Both the position numbers and the translations under genes were made by a program. 64,000 nucleotides of DNA from an uncultured Spartobacteria bacterium (lineage in GTDB: Bacteria > Verrucomicrobiota > Verrucomicrobiia > Chthoniobacterales > JAATET01): positions 54,575 through 118,574 of the forward strand of contig CALGTD010000159.1 of NCBI GenBank assembly GCA_937901895.1. The letters are read 5' to 3'. Of this stretch, positions 33,883-43,500 are shown in pieces. Position 1 is the stretch's first letter, and each line of letters opens with the position of its first letter. The notes under the pieces were generated by a model. It did no database searches and had not been told where the DNA came from. It was given only the letters and a program-made list of their open reading frames with translations.

Positions 33883-34245
33883 ATGTCCGCACCAGGAGAA
33901 CGATATCGCGCCCTCGTCGCCGAGGTCCGCAAGCGCATCCGGGAAATTTCGCCCGCCGACGCCGTGCTGCTCGACGTCCGCGAAACGGTCGAGTATGTGC
34001 GCAGGCATATTCGCGGAGCCCTGCATCTCGGAAAGGGCATCGTGGAATCCGAGATCGAGCTCCATATTCCCGGCGTCGAAACGCCCATCCTCTGCTACTG
34101 CGCGGGCGGCAATCGCTCCGCCCTGGTTACGGAAAATCTCGAGCGCATGGGTTACACGAATGTCCGCTCGATGGCGGGCGGCATCCGCGCATGGATCGAG
34201 GCCGGACTGCCCACCGTCACAAAACGGGAGGCACTCGATTATTGA
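33883..34245 (+). CDS. rhodanese-like sulfurtransferase
   Basis: A 120-residue single rhodanese domain. LLDVRETVEYVRRHIRGALHL is the CH2A-type start, CYCAGGNRSA is the active-site loop with the persulfide Cys73, and NVRSMAGGIRAWIEAGLP closes the fold. There is no signal peptide, so it acts in the cytoplasm, probably carrying sulfane sulfur within the cluster of cysK and the sulfate-binding protein. The YezD gene follows after 4 bases. Confidence 0.92.
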   Translation: MSAPGERYRALVAEVRKRIREISPADAVLLDVRETVEYVRRHIRGALHLGKGIVESEIELHIPGVETPILCYCAGGNRSALVTENLERMGYTNVRSMAGGIRAWIEAGLPTVTKREALDY

Positions 34246-34249
34246 AATC

Positions 34250-34420
34250 ATGAGCCATCCGTCGGAACCCGCAGTCAAAGCCACGGACATCCCCTGGCAG
34301 GAAATCGTCGAGGCCCAGGTGCTCGCACTGAAGCACGGCTCCGTGACGATCACCGTTCGGGACAGCCGGGTCACCGAAGTTCAGACGTGCGTCACCGTCC
34401 GTCTGAACACTCGGGGCTAG
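34250..34420 (+). CDS. YezD/DUF2292 small protein
   Basis: A 56-residue protein that fits DUF2292 (B. subtilis YezD): WQEIVEAQVLALKHGSVTIT followed by VRDSRVTEVQTCVTVRL, a short helix and a three-strand sheet. Such proteins are often encoded with cysteine and sulfate assimilation genes, and here it closes the sulfur cluster, 4 bases after the rhodanese. The molecular role is unknown. A GACGCC/GGCGTC stem at 34434-34454 follows and may mark the transcript end. Confidence 0.75.
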   Translation: MSHPSEPAVKATDIPWQEIVEAQVLALKHGSVTITVRDSRVTEVQTCVTVRLNTRG

Positions 34421-34470
34421 ACACCAATCGCAGGACGCCCGGACCAGAGGCGTCTCCGCGTTCCTTTCAC

Positions 34471-35319
34471 TCAACCGCCGTGGCGGCGGCGGTCGGCCTC
34501 CCGCTTCGCTTCGGTCCTCGCCGCGTCAAAGGCCGCCCATCCCCATTTCATGCGAAAAAGCTCATCATCGTAGGTCAGCCCATCATCGATCGCATCCTCC
34601 TGCACAGGCAGTCCCCGTGGAGGTCTTCCGACCGTATTTCCGCCATCAGAGCCGAACCTGCCAGTCCCACTCCCTCCACGATTTGGCACAACAGCGACGG
34701 TCTCCCCTCCGTCTACAGGGATGTCGGAATTCGTCCCGTCCACAACGGCCGCATCCGGCTCCAGCTCCACACCCAGTCCCCGCTCTTCAGCGCCCGGGGA
34801 GTCGTAGGTTTCGGTAAGCCCGACCCGGATGCCTTGAAACGCGACGGAATTCCCGGGAGTGGCGGGATTGTGGATCTGAACCGTCTCGCCTGTGGTCGGA
34901 TCAACAAACGCATTCGTTCCCGTTTCGCGAGACGCGACTGCACCGCCGTGGAAACTGCCACGCGAAGAGGCTCCGCCGACCGGAGAAGCGGTATCCACAG
35001 TCCTTGTCGCTGTGGGAATGGGCGCCACATTCACGGCGCCTGACGCCAGAGGCACTGCGGAAGGAATCCCTGAGCCTGTCCCCGGAATGCCTGGAAACTC
35101 TTCTCCGGGAGCCGGGGCAGGAACGTCTGCAACGATTGTCGCGTCGGAACGGATATCCGCCGAATGGCGGGGAGACGGGAGGCTCCCGTCGGCAGACGTT
35201 GCGACCGCCGGCGACCGGGACTCGATGGGCGATGCCGGCGGACGGGTTCCGAGCAGGTATCCCGCAAACCCTGCCAGCAAAAGGTTCGTGAACAGTGAGA
35301 TTGGCAGAAGAAATTTCAT
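34471..35319 (-). CDS. secreted or membrane-anchored Gly/Pro/Ala-rich protein, unknown function
   Basis: A 282-residue protein that starts with a hydrophobic helix (FLLPISLFTNLLLAGFAGYLLG), either signal peptide or anchor. The remainder is low-complexity, rich in Gly, Pro, Ser, Ala and Val, with the stretch TGTNAFVDPTTGETVQIHNP and a more ordered charged C-terminal 40 residues (YDDELFRMKWGWAAFDAARTEA). No family recognised. I chose the ATG at 35319. It is the last of three minus-strand genes (PEP-CTERM protein, PBP-like protein, this one), separated from the previous gene by two strong hairpins. Confidence 0.55.
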   Translation of the reverse strand: MKFLLPISLFTNLLLAGFAGYLLGTRPPASPIESRSPAVATSADGSLPSPRHSADIRSDATIVADVPAPAPGEEFPGIPGTGSGIPSAVPLASGAVNVAPIPTATRTVDTASPVGGASSRGSFHGGAVASRETGTNAFVDPTTGETVQIHNPATPGNSVAFQGIRVGLTETYDSPGAEERGLGVELEPDAAVVDGTNSDIPVDGGETVAVVPNRGGSGTGRFGSDGGNTVGRPPRGLPVQEDAIDDGLTYDDELFRMKWGWAAFDAARTEAKREADRRRHGG

Positions 35320-35351
35320 TCGGGATCTCCACAAAGAGGTTCAACAGGCAA

Positions 35352-35441
35352 CAGCCGGTGCGGGCGCTTTCCCCCCCGGGAACCCCCGCACCGGCTGCCT
35401 CCCCCGCAACCGGGAAGGGGACCTCCTCTCCCCTTCCCGGT
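35352..35441. repeat. two tandem 13-bp-stem hairpins
   Basis: Two perfect inverted repeats of 13 bp each lie between minus-strand genes: 35352-35364 with 35385-35397 (20-base spacer) and 35409-35421 with 35429-35441 (7-base loop). Neither is followed by a T-run on either strand. They could terminate the upstream gene with Rho, or stabilise its 3' end. Confidence 0.6.
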
Positions 35442-35456
35442 GCTCAGCCGATGGAA

Positions 35457-36668
35457 TTAGAGAAACTTCGGAATGACAGGTGCGCTCTCCGACTCGCGGT
35501 AGACCTGCATGGTTCCGATGAGAATGCCACCGCCACTGCTGCCCGTCGTGTTGATGACTTCGCTGGCGATCGCGTCGGCAAGGGTGCGCTTAAGTCCAGC
35601 GAGTGCCGGCGGGTAAATGACACGAGTGTAAAGCCACAACGTGTATTGACCTTCGCGGACCGCCTGCTGGCTGTATTCCACGCCGTTCCACTTGAGGGTT
35701 TTCGCGCCGCCTGCGTTCGCAGTCACCGCATCACCGGGCGTCGCGTAGCCGATGTAATAGCCCGCGGTGGCATTGGGATTGCCGACCTTGTAGGCGTTCG
35801 GGCCAAGAGGGACGACCAGAGCGGACACCAGGTTCGCGCCGGAATTGAATCCACCGTTGCCTGGGAACTGGCTGTCAACACCACTGACAGTTTCCCTCGG
35901 CCAGAGCACATGGCTCGTCACGACGCCGTTTTGGATCGTCGGCTGGTAGTGCTTCGTGACGGCATTCACGCCGAGACCCATCTCAGCGAGCGGGCAGTAA
36001 CGCTGGCCCGCATCGAAGTTGCGGCCGATCGCGAATACCGTCTGGTTTCGATGGGCCGAGTTTCCGGTCAGGAACGACAACGGAATGTAACCGCGGGAAT
36101 AGAGCGCCTGCGCGGCGGAGGTGTGGAGATTGTCACCAGGGAAGCCCGGGCTGGCGAGGAACACCATCGGCGCAACACCCGTAAGGATCTGCTCCAGTTC
36201 GATGTAGTTCTTCCCGTTGTAGAAGCCCAGGTAGGGCGACGTGCTCTGGAAGTTCGTCGACACTCCGAAATCCGGCACCGCATCCTCGTATTGCGAGGGG
36301 TCCGTCGCCGTGAGCGGATTGGCATTCATGGTGCCGGTCGCATTGGTCGGCAGGAACCGCACCGGTTCCGAACCGGCGACGGCTTTCACGCCGCCCGTGG
36401 CCCCTAGATAAGAGGTTTTGACCGTAACCGGCGTGCCATTGAATGTGCCGCCGACGAAGTTGCCGAAGTTCGATGACTGCGGCGTGCCCGGATTTCCGTT
36501 CACGGCGATGCCGACATACGTCTCGCCCTGCAGAAGGTTGGCGATGGCGGCATTGGTGGCGTTTCGATCGCCATTCGATCCGGCGATGCGAATAACGGTC
36601 TGCGCTGTGGCGGCCTGCACAAGCGCGAGGCCCGCAGCGCCCAGGAGAAGAGTTTTATGGAGTTTCAT
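35457..36668 (-). CDS. secreted periplasmic-binding-protein-like protein (PstS-like)
   Basis: A 403-residue protein with a signal peptide (cleavage after ATAQ). The mature start TVIRIAGSNGDRNATNAAIA resembles the phosphate-binding loop region of PstS-type substrate-binding proteins, and the middle (GVAPMVFLASPG, VNAVTKHYQP) fits the two-lobe fold loosely. Sequence drift is large, so ligand and even function are open: it may be an adhesin-like or PEP-CTERM-associated secreted protein without transport role. No ABC subunits are nearby. The PEP-CTERM gene ends 39 bases upstream on the same strand. Confidence 0.55.
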   Translation of the reverse strand: MKLHKTLLLGAAGLALVQAATAQTVIRIAGSNGDRNATNAAIANLLQGETYVGIAVNGNPGTPQSSNFGNFVGGTFNGTPVTVKTSYLGATGGVKAVAGSEPVRFLPTNATGTMNANPLTATDPSQYEDAVPDFGVSTNFQSTSPYLGFYNGKNYIELEQILTGVAPMVFLASPGFPGDNLHTSAAQALYSRGYIPLSFLTGNSAHRNQTVFAIGRNFDAGQRYCPLAEMGLGVNAVTKHYQPTIQNGVVTSHVLWPRETVSGVDSQFPGNGGFNSGANLVSALVVPLGPNAYKVGNPNATAGYYIGYATPGDAVTANAGGAKTLKWNGVEYSQQAVREGQYTLWLYTRVIYPPALAGLKRTLADAIASEVINTTGSSGGGILIGTMQVYRESESAPVIPKFL

Positions 36669-36707
36669 GGTGATGGATGGAATGAGACTTGTTGAACGTT
36701 TTTGGAT

Positions 36708-37502
36708 TCAGAACTTGCGGCTCTTGGGTCGGCGGCTGATGGCCACGAAAAGCACGGCTGCCAGGGCAATCATCGCCAGGGTGGCGGGTTCCGGAACGGC
36801 GGTGAAGGTCACCTCGCCCGTGTCGCTGATCTTGAAGCTGCCAAGCAGAGTGCCCGGCTCACCGTAAACGGGGTTGATCTGATAGAGATCCAGCACGGAC
36901 GCCGAGGTTCCCTCCTCAATGCTGAAGTATCCTTCGATCGAACCGCCGATGCGGAAGTCGCTGATGTCGGATGTCAGATCCGCCCACGTGTTCTCCGAAC
37001 TTGCGTTCTGAAACGTGGCCTTGGTGCTGTTTCCCGTCGGATCGCCCTCCAACGTGAACTTGAATGCGAGTTCCTGGATGAGGCTGACCTTTTCGATCTG
37101 GCCACTCGGGGAGCCGCCGGTCCACGGAGTGGATGGGACGCCGGGATCCGCCCGCCGCTTGGTCGCATAAACGATCGCCGGCGTGGTGTTGTCCAGGAAG
37201 GTCGTGCCGACCACGCCCCAATACACGTCACTTCGATGGCTCCAGTCGGGACCGAACGCCTCTTCGAGATCTGGCCGGATGTTCCCTCCGGTATTGACGG
37301 TGATCGTGGAGTTCGGTGCGAGGTTCGCAAATTGCGAGACGCTACCGATGTTCACCAGGTAGTTCTGCGCGTCCCCTTCTCCGCGAAACCCCAGAAAGAG
37401 GTCCCCCGTGTTGTAGGTCATCGCGGCGGATGCATTCGAGACCGACCCACCAAGCGCGGCTGCGCCCAGAAGGAAAGTGGTCAGGACAGATCGGATTTTC
37501 AT
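36708..37502 (-). CDS. PEP-CTERM sorting-domain protein
   Basis: A 264-residue exported protein. The C-terminus is a complete PEP-CTERM signal: VPEPATLAMIALAAVLFVA, then a basic tail (ISRRPKSRKF), which is recognised and cleaved by an exosortase encoded elsewhere. The N-terminal signal peptide ends near SNASA. The body (DLFLGFRGEGDAQNYLVNIG and others) is beta-rich, with no domain I can name. Such proteins are placed on the cell surface or in exopolysaccharide. A GTG at 37508 is also in frame with the ATG at 37502. The upstream DNA is AT-rich and has an operator-like palindrome. Confidence 0.88.
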   Translation of the reverse strand: MKIRSVLTTFLLGAAALGGSVSNASAAMTYNTGDLFLGFRGEGDAQNYLVNIGSVSQFANLAPNSTITVNTGGNIRPDLEEAFGPDWSHRSDVYWGVVGTTFLDNTTPAIVYATKRRADPGVPSTPWTGGSPSGQIEKVSLIQELAFKFTLEGDPTGNSTKATFQNASSENTWADLTSDISDFRIGGSIEGYFSIEEGTSASVLDLYQINPVYGEPGTLLGSFKISDTGEVTFTAVPEPATLAMIALAAVLFVAISRRPKSRKF

Positions 37503-37647
37503 AATCACTATTTGTTTAGTCGTCTTTTGCGGCAGGGTTGATCGCGATTTTGGTATGTCGGTATGTATGCTTCTTCGGGTTAAATACGATTGGTTCAGTC
37601 GTATATTTCCTTATGTTCTGTCAAGGGAAAATCTGCAAATTTTTCTT
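37503..37647 (-). promoter_or_regulatory. AT-rich promoter region of the PEP-CTERM gene with CGAC-N7-GTCG-like site
   Basis: This 145-base stretch between the secretion operon's last stop and the PEP-CTERM start is much AT-richer than the genes. A TTGACA is on the minus strand (37619-37624) without a good -10 at the normal distance. A 15-base site CGAT-N7-GTCG (37587-37601), one mismatch from the palindrome found at 30729 and 60854, sits in a longer inverted repeat ATACGA/TCGTAT (37584-37604). A further half-site ACGACTAAAC is at 37514-37523. Confidence 0.45.
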
Positions 37648-38196
37648 TCAGCGCGCTGCACGGAACTTCCAGGTGACGGTGGAAAGCAACGCGTCGGTCT
37701 TCAGGGTCTGGGTAACAAACAGTCTCTGACGCTCTTTGGGACCGCGCCGGCGAACGGAGAGCGTTGCGCGGCCGGCAGTTGTGCCTAAAACGAAATCAAA
37801 CTCCACGTTCAGCGTGCGACCGGCGATTTGATAGGTCCCGTCCCGTGCGGCGCGTCCGTCCTCGATGCCTGGCGCCAGATTGGAAATGGACGCCGTCCCG
37901 TCCCGACGAAGGGCAACCATGTTCCGGAAGGTGCGGGTCGCACCGTTCACGACGAGCTCTCCGCGTGCGCTGAAGCGCGCGCCGCGTCCGTCCTTGCCGA
38001 CGAACACCCGGAGCATCCGCACTTTGCCGCGGGCCGCGATGCCTTGCGCCCCGCGGACCTCGACCCTGCCATTTTTCGTGTAGTCGCCCTCGATGCCGCG
38101 GAACTTCGAGGGCGGAGGCTCCTCGGTTTGCGCGATGGCGCCCGACGTGATCGCGAGGACCGCCGCGGGAAGAATCAGGAGTCGATACGTGTTCAT
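37648..38196 (-). CDS. small secreted basic protein, last gene of the secretion operon
   Basis: A 182-residue protein with a signal peptide (cleavage near GAIAQ). The mature part is basic and appears to be all-beta (FRGIEGDYTKNGRVEVRGAQ, GARFSARGELVVNGATRTF, then LNVEFDFVLGTTAGRATLSV). No family recognised. It begins inside the stop of the FAD/NAD(P) gene (ATGA, 38193-38196), so it is translated with the operon. Periplasmic or surface location is expected. Confidence 0.6.
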   Translation of the reverse strand: MNTYRLLILPAAVLAITSGAIAQTEEPPPSKFRGIEGDYTKNGRVEVRGAQGIAARGKVRMLRVFVGKDGRGARFSARGELVVNGATRTFRNMVALRRDGTASISNLAPGIEDGRAARDGTYQIAGRTLNVEFDFVLGTTAGRATLSVRRRGPKERQRLFVTQTLKTDALLSTVTWKFRAAR

Positions 38197-39593
38197 ATTT
38201 CCCAGGATGGCTGGAGGTGTTGGTGTCGCAGCGCCCGGCTTGCGACGAGCGCAGCCTGCTGCCGGATTTCGGGAATCGCCGTGGATTCCCACAACATGGC
38301 CTTGAGCGGCGGACCGATGAGCGAGATCTGCTCGAAGGCATGCCCCTTCGCACCGACCGGCTCGAGGTTTTCGTTGGCTTCGAGGCCGAGGAAGAGCGGG
38401 TCGGGATGCAGCACGCCGCGGGCGAGAAGATTGATGAGCAGCGGCTCGTTGAAGTGCTGGCGGAAATTCGACTCCGGGCCGATGCAGTTGAAAACCTTTC
38501 CCGCGCGGATGGAGCGGATTTCGCCGTCAGCCCTTTTGGGTTGAATCCGCGCCGTGACACCCTCTTCGTCCTCCTCGAAATCCCGCAAGCGGCCCGGAAA
38601 CAACTCGAGCCGGCCTTCCTTGCACAGGCGTTCCAATTCCGCCCACGCGCTCTGCGGCATGCGGTGGCGGTGCGATTCCCAGAATGGACGGACATGGCGC
38701 AGGAAACGCCGGCGCTCCTCGATCGACAACGCCTTCCACAGATTCTGTGTGTGCGGGCGCAGGGCATCGATCACGCCGCCCCAGTGCTCGGGGCCGACGG
38801 ATCGAATCTCCTCGCGAATGAACCGCACGAGCCGGCGGATGTTGCCTGTCGGCAGTTGATCCGCGGAGATCCCCTCATACGGTCCGGCGGCACCGTGCGA
38901 CTGCGGCCAGCGCCCGCCGCGCGAGGTGACGAAATATTTTCCGCGGTGTCCGGCCCGCTCGAGGCTCAGGATCACGTCCACCGCCGTGAGCCCGGATCCG
39001 ATCAGCAGCACGTCGTCCCCGGGCGAATGCATCGAGATCGCGCCTTTCTGCCAGACCTGCGCAACATAGCGCGGACTGCGGAAAAACGGGTGCGCGGGAA
39101 GTGGATCACGCGGCGGCAGGTTGCCCAGCGCCAGCACGACGTGGCTGACATCCTCGGTGTCACCATCCGCGGAGACCACGGTGCCCCCATTACGCGCCGG
39201 GATGAAATCGATCACACGCGTCGAACGAATGTCGAGGCGCGCCGCGCACCCCGGTCTCGAATAGGTCTCCTCGAGCAGGGCGAAGAGGTAGCACCCGTAA
39301 ATGGCACGCGGCACGAAATCCGTTTCGCGCACGCGCTCGTCGCGGAGAAGCCCGGCGACATTTCCCGGACGACGCAGCCATTTCAGGAAATGGTCCGGCT
39401 GATCCGGCAGGGCGCTGATGCGGCCGGCGGGGACGTTCAGCAGATGCGCCAGATCGCGCGTGCCATACGCGAGTCCGCCGGAGGGATACTCCGCCGGATC
39501 GTAGAGCGCCACGCGGCACGGCACCGTGGCCTGCAGCCCGATCTGAATCGCAGCGAGCAGACCGCTCGCGCCTCCGCCGACAATCGCAATCAT
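38193..39593 (-). CDS. FAD/NAD(P)-binding protein (NAD_binding_9 type)
   Basis: A 466-residue flavoprotein. The dinucleotide-binding motif is at the very start: MIAIVGGGASGLLAAIQ. A second, VLLIGSGLTAVDVILSLERA, lies near residue 200. The LAYGTRDLAHLLNVPAGRIS segment and VFNCIGPESNFRQ are characteristic of the FAD-NAD(P)-binding family exemplified by HpnW- and SidA-like proteins of unknown substrate. No signal peptide, so it is cytoplasmic. Its presence in a secretion operon is unexpected. It follows the Sel1 gene by 3 bases and overlaps the next gene. Confidence 0.78.
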   Translation of the reverse strand: MIAIVGGGASGLLAAIQIGLQATVPCRVALYDPAEYPSGGLAYGTRDLAHLLNVPAGRISALPDQPDHFLKWLRRPGNVAGLLRDERVRETDFVPRAIYGCYLFALLEETYSRPGCAARLDIRSTRVIDFIPARNGGTVVSADGDTEDVSHVVLALGNLPPRDPLPAHPFFRSPRYVAQVWQKGAISMHSPGDDVLLIGSGLTAVDVILSLERAGHRGKYFVTSRGGRWPQSHGAAGPYEGISADQLPTGNIRRLVRFIREEIRSVGPEHWGGVIDALRPHTQNLWKALSIEERRRFLRHVRPFWESHRHRMPQSAWAELERLCKEGRLELFPGRLRDFEEDEEGVTARIQPKRADGEIRSIRAGKVFNCIGPESNFRQHFNEPLLINLLARGVLHPDPLFLGLEANENLEPVGAKGHAFEQISLIGPPLKAMLWESTAIPEIRQQAALVASRALRHQHLQPSWEI

Positions 39594-39596
39594 CGG

Positions 39597-40571
39597 TCAG
39601 TCAACTCCCTGCTCGAAGAACTGCACGAGCACCTCGCCCTCCGCGAGCTTCTCGGCGGAAAGCGAGGCCTTCACCTCCTCGACGAGGTTCTTTGCGAGTG
39701 GCTCGCCGGCATTGGCACTGAGGCGCAGCCATGCGTAGGCACGGGCGGGGTCCTTGTCCACACCACGACCTTCGTAATAGAGGCGGCCGAGATTCGCGCG
39801 CGCCTTGGGATCTCCCTGCTTGGCGGCCTTGCGATACCATTCCGCAGCGGCCTTGGGGTCGGCCTTTCGTTCCCCGTATCCGCGCTCGAGGATGGAGCCC
39901 ATGGCATTCTGCGCGGCGGGATTTCCCCTCTCCGCAGGCTCGTGATACCAGCGCAGCGCCTCCTCGGGATCACGCTTGATACCCGGCGCACCTTCGCCCC
40001 CTTCCGCTCCGAAGAAGTAGATTTCACCAAGCCGGACCTGCGACGGCTGGTCGCCCTGCTCCGCAGCCTTGCGATACCAGGCGACGGCTTCGACCACGTC
40101 CTTCGTCGTTCCCCGGCCCTGCTCGATCAAGGCAGCTAGCGCGGCCTGCGAGGGAAGCGCCTCCTGCTCCGCAGCCTTGCGCAGCCATTTCACGGCCTCC
40201 GCATCGTCCTGCTTTACGCCACGTCCCTCGAGATACAGGAAACCAAGATTGTTCTGCGCCTTGAAATGCCCCTGCTCCGCGGCCTTGCGGAACCACTCCG
40301 CGGCCTTTGCGTCGTCGCGAGTCACGCCATCGCCATTCAAATACGCTTTCCCAAGGAGATACTCCGACTCGGCATCGCCGGCTTCCGCCTTGGACTGCAG
40401 CTCTGCAACATCGGTGGCGGCAAATGCCGCCCCCCCGGCAAGCAAAGCCAGCGCGACAAGCAAACGAACAAAGCCACGCGGTGCGAGCGTCTTTACAAGA
40501 CCTCCACGGCAATGCGGGCTCCTCGCGGACGTCCGCGTTGCCGGGTTCCATTCTCTACGATGTCTTCTCAT
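39597..40571 (-). CDS. secreted Sel1-repeat protein
   Basis: A 324-residue protein with a long basic N-terminus, then a hydrophobic export helix (FVRLLVALALLAGGAAFA). Six Sel1-like repeats follow, each of about 36 residues with the pattern A...LG.lY..G.GV..D...A..W.rKAAeqG. These form a superhelix for protein-protein contact in the periplasm. The ATG at 40571 overlaps the TpsA stop (ATGA, 40568-40571), which supports this start despite the long pre-signal region. It may bind the exoprotein or another operon product. Confidence 0.88.
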   Translation of the reverse strand: MRRHRREWNPATRTSARSPHCRGGLVKTLAPRGFVRLLVALALLAGGAAFAATDVAELQSKAEAGDAESEYLLGKAYLNGDGVTRDDAKAAEWFRKAAEQGHFKAQNNLGFLYLEGRGVKQDDAEAVKWLRKAAEQEALPSQAALAALIEQGRGTTKDVVEAVAWYRKAAEQGDQPSQVRLGEIYFFGAEGGEGAPGIKRDPEEALRWYHEPAERGNPAAQNAMGSILERGYGERKADPKAAAEWYRKAAKQGDPKARANLGRLYYEGRGVDKDPARAYAWLRLSANAGEPLAKNLVEEVKASLSAEKLAEGEVLVQFFEQGVD

Positions 40572-43500
40572 AAGTTGGAGTCCTCCTCCCCGCCGTAGCC
40601 GAGCACATCGACCACGATGATCGATGGCGTCTCCTCCTGAGGTTCCGGCGGGCGGGTTTGCTGCTGGGCAAATTCACTGGCCGCGCTGGTGGCGGCGCCG
40701 GCGACGTTCGACGCCGCGGTGAGACCGCCAATATTCGGCGCGGCAATCACGGGCGCCGAGGGAACACCGGTCGTCGAACCGGCAACGGTAATGTTGCTCG
40801 CATTGAGCACCGCCGTGGCGGCAATGCTGAGGTTGCCCGACACCCGGATGCCCGCGTCACCCGCGTCGACCACGCCATTCGGCGCGATGAGATCCACGTC
40901 GCCGGGCGGAACCCCGGCCACGGTCGCCAGCACACCGATGCCACCGCCCGTCGCGAGGCCTGCGAGGTCAGTCTGCACCGCGCCGCTCTGCGGATCGATC
41001 AGAACGCGCGTGGGCGGCGCGGATTTCACGGTGCGTGCCGCGGCGCCGGCTGCGATGTTGCCGTTCGACGACCAGATGACCATGTCACCGCCGCGCAGCG
41101 TGAAGATACGGCCAATGCCGATGTCCACGTCGCCGTCGGTGAAGATCGAAATGCTTCCGCCGGATTCCGTGATGATGCCGGGCGGCACGAGCGGATTGCC
41201 GATCACGCTCGTGGCAAGCGTGAGATCGCCGCGCGGCGCGAAGATGTTGATGCTTCCGCCGTTCTTCGTGCGGATGTCCCGCGCCCGCGTGTCGATGTTG
41301 CCACGGAAAGTCGCGCCTTCGTCCAGCGCCGGGAAGAGCGCCTCGATGGCGGCGAATCCTAGCCTGTAGCCGTCGGTGATGCCTTCAAATGGAGCATTCT
41401 CGCTGCGACCGGCATCACGCAGCACAAGATAGAACGCCTCCAGGGCTATGCGGGCCTGTTGCTCCGCGGGGAGCTCGAGGAATTCCGTTTCCGTGAGCTC
41501 GGGATCGACTTGCGCCAGATAGCGCGCTCCTTTTTCGCCGAGCAAAAACTCGTCGATGAAAGTCTCGAAGTCCCCGGCATCCGTGAGGCTGGCGACCGAG
41601 CCCAGACCGGCTCCGGTAAGGATGGACGCTCCGTCGAAGGGCAGGTAGGGATTCCGGGCGTTGCCGACCGTCACAACACCGCTGCCCGTGCCGTCGGCGT
41701 TTGTCGCACCCGTGCCGAGGTCGAGAGTCGCCCCGGCCAGCACCGCCAGCGTGCCGGGTCCGGAGAGCTGGATGTCACCCGCAAGCGGCGCCTGTGGAGC
41801 GGTCGTCAGACCTGGCGGCAGGTTGCCCGGCGCCTGCGACTCGCTGCGCAATGGCGACGAGGCATTGTAGGCAAGAATGTTTCGTCCCGCGGCAACGACG
41901 CTGATGTCGTTCTCCGAGAGGTTCTGGATGTAAAACGCGTTGTCCGTGATGTCCTGCCCGGCAACGATCCGCGCGCGCTTCGCCGAATAAAGCGTGAGGC
42001 CGGAAATGTCGCCGGCCATCGCATAGAGCCGGAGCGGCTCCGGGTCGTCCGCGTGAAGGCCCGGCGAGTGCAGGGCCTGCTTCGTTTGCATGACGGTGTC
42101 GAGCGCGCCGGTTTCAACAAAGAGCTGGTCGAACGCCGCCAGGTAGCCCGGCTCGGTGGTCCTGGCAATGCCGGAGTTATCGGCCGTCGGGCCAATGAAC
42201 GCGCGATACGCAAACGGAGTCAGAACCCCCGGAATCGCGGACGGAGGAGCATCGGAGAGATTGACGCGCGAGGTCGCCCAGGTCACGAGAGACTGGCCAT
42301 CGACCGTGACGCGACCGGTGGGCTGCAGGCCATTGACCGCGCCACCGGCAACCAGTTCCAGCGAGCCGCGCGGCGCCGGAGCGAGATTGAAGTTTCCGAC
42401 CAGATTCATGTCGCCGGTAAACGCCGTCGCCCGCAGCGTGGGCGGCAGCATCGTCGTAGCCGTGCCATATGCAGCCACGTTGCTCTCGTTCAACCGCAGC
42501 CACGGATGGAAATAGGATGCGGAATATACCGACTGACTCGCGCTGACGAACAGCAGCTGCGTCTGCAGCCACGACTGAAGAACCGGCGTCGTCGCACCGT
42601 TGCCCCCCGGAAGTGCCGCATGGGTGCGCAGAGTGAGAGAGCCTCCGAGGGAAGAAACGTTCACCGCGCTGTCGGGCGCGTAGGTCGAGAACCACGTCTT
42701 ATACCAGATGGTGTTGTTCAGGCCCTCAGGCAACATGAAGACGTTCGCCGTGGGTCCAAGGAGCACGTCGCCGCGTGCCGACACATCAAAGGTCCCCTTG
42801 CCGAGGAAGAGCGTCGTCGGAAGCCATGCTTGCTCACCGGGAATCGTCGATTCCGAAGGAGATGTCGAAAAGAAGTGGTTCGACGGCGCCCGCGTGGAAT
42901 TTGTCTTGATCTCGTTGCCGGCAATGAGCGTGCCGCGACCCCGCTCGACATAGTAGACGCCACCATCGATATCGTTGCCGGCCCGGATCAACAGGTCGCC
43001 TCCGCCAAGTTCCACGAGTTGATCCGCGCGGGTGGCGTCCTTCGGGAGCCTCGCGTTCGTCGGAGCGACAGCGTCCACGTTCGCCACGTTCCGTCCCGCT
43101 TCGAGAATGACATCACCGCCACCCAGCGCGCCAACTCCCTGGAAGAAGTTGCTGAAGTCCACCCACCACGTGGTCGACGTCACGTCTCCGCCGACGAGGT
43201 CCAGTCCGCCCCCACTTGGCAATCTCTGCGGCGTGGCGCCAAACTGCCCCGTCACCGGATCGATATACCCGCGACGATAGAGCCAGTTGACCGGAAGCTG
43301 CCTCTGCGAGTCTGCGACAAGCTCGCTCGTGTTCGTGAGTCGCGTCAGATGCACGATGTCAGACTGTGCCCGGATCGTGACGTTGCCGCCACCGAGGGTG
43401 TATTGCACCGGGTAGCCAAATTCATCCTGCTGCGGCGCGCCGAGTGTCGTTCCCTGGTCGTTGCTTGAGATGTAGGCCAGCGGCAGATCGAATTTGCCTC

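Noticed and set aside
37514..37523. Fifth CGAC-N7-GTCG site before the PEP-CTERM gene
   Set aside because: Only one arm (ACGAC) is present; the second arm at the right distance does not match.
38217..40139. 640-codon plus-strand frame
   Set aside because: It lies antisense to the FAD/NAD(P) and Sel1 genes, whose products have clear family motifs. The plus-strand product has no recognisable domain and an Arg-rich shadow composition.
41459..43468. 669-codon plus-strand frame inside tpsA
   Set aside because: Antisense shadow of the GC-rich tpsA gene; extreme Arg content, no domain, and tpsA has the full TPS domain in frame.
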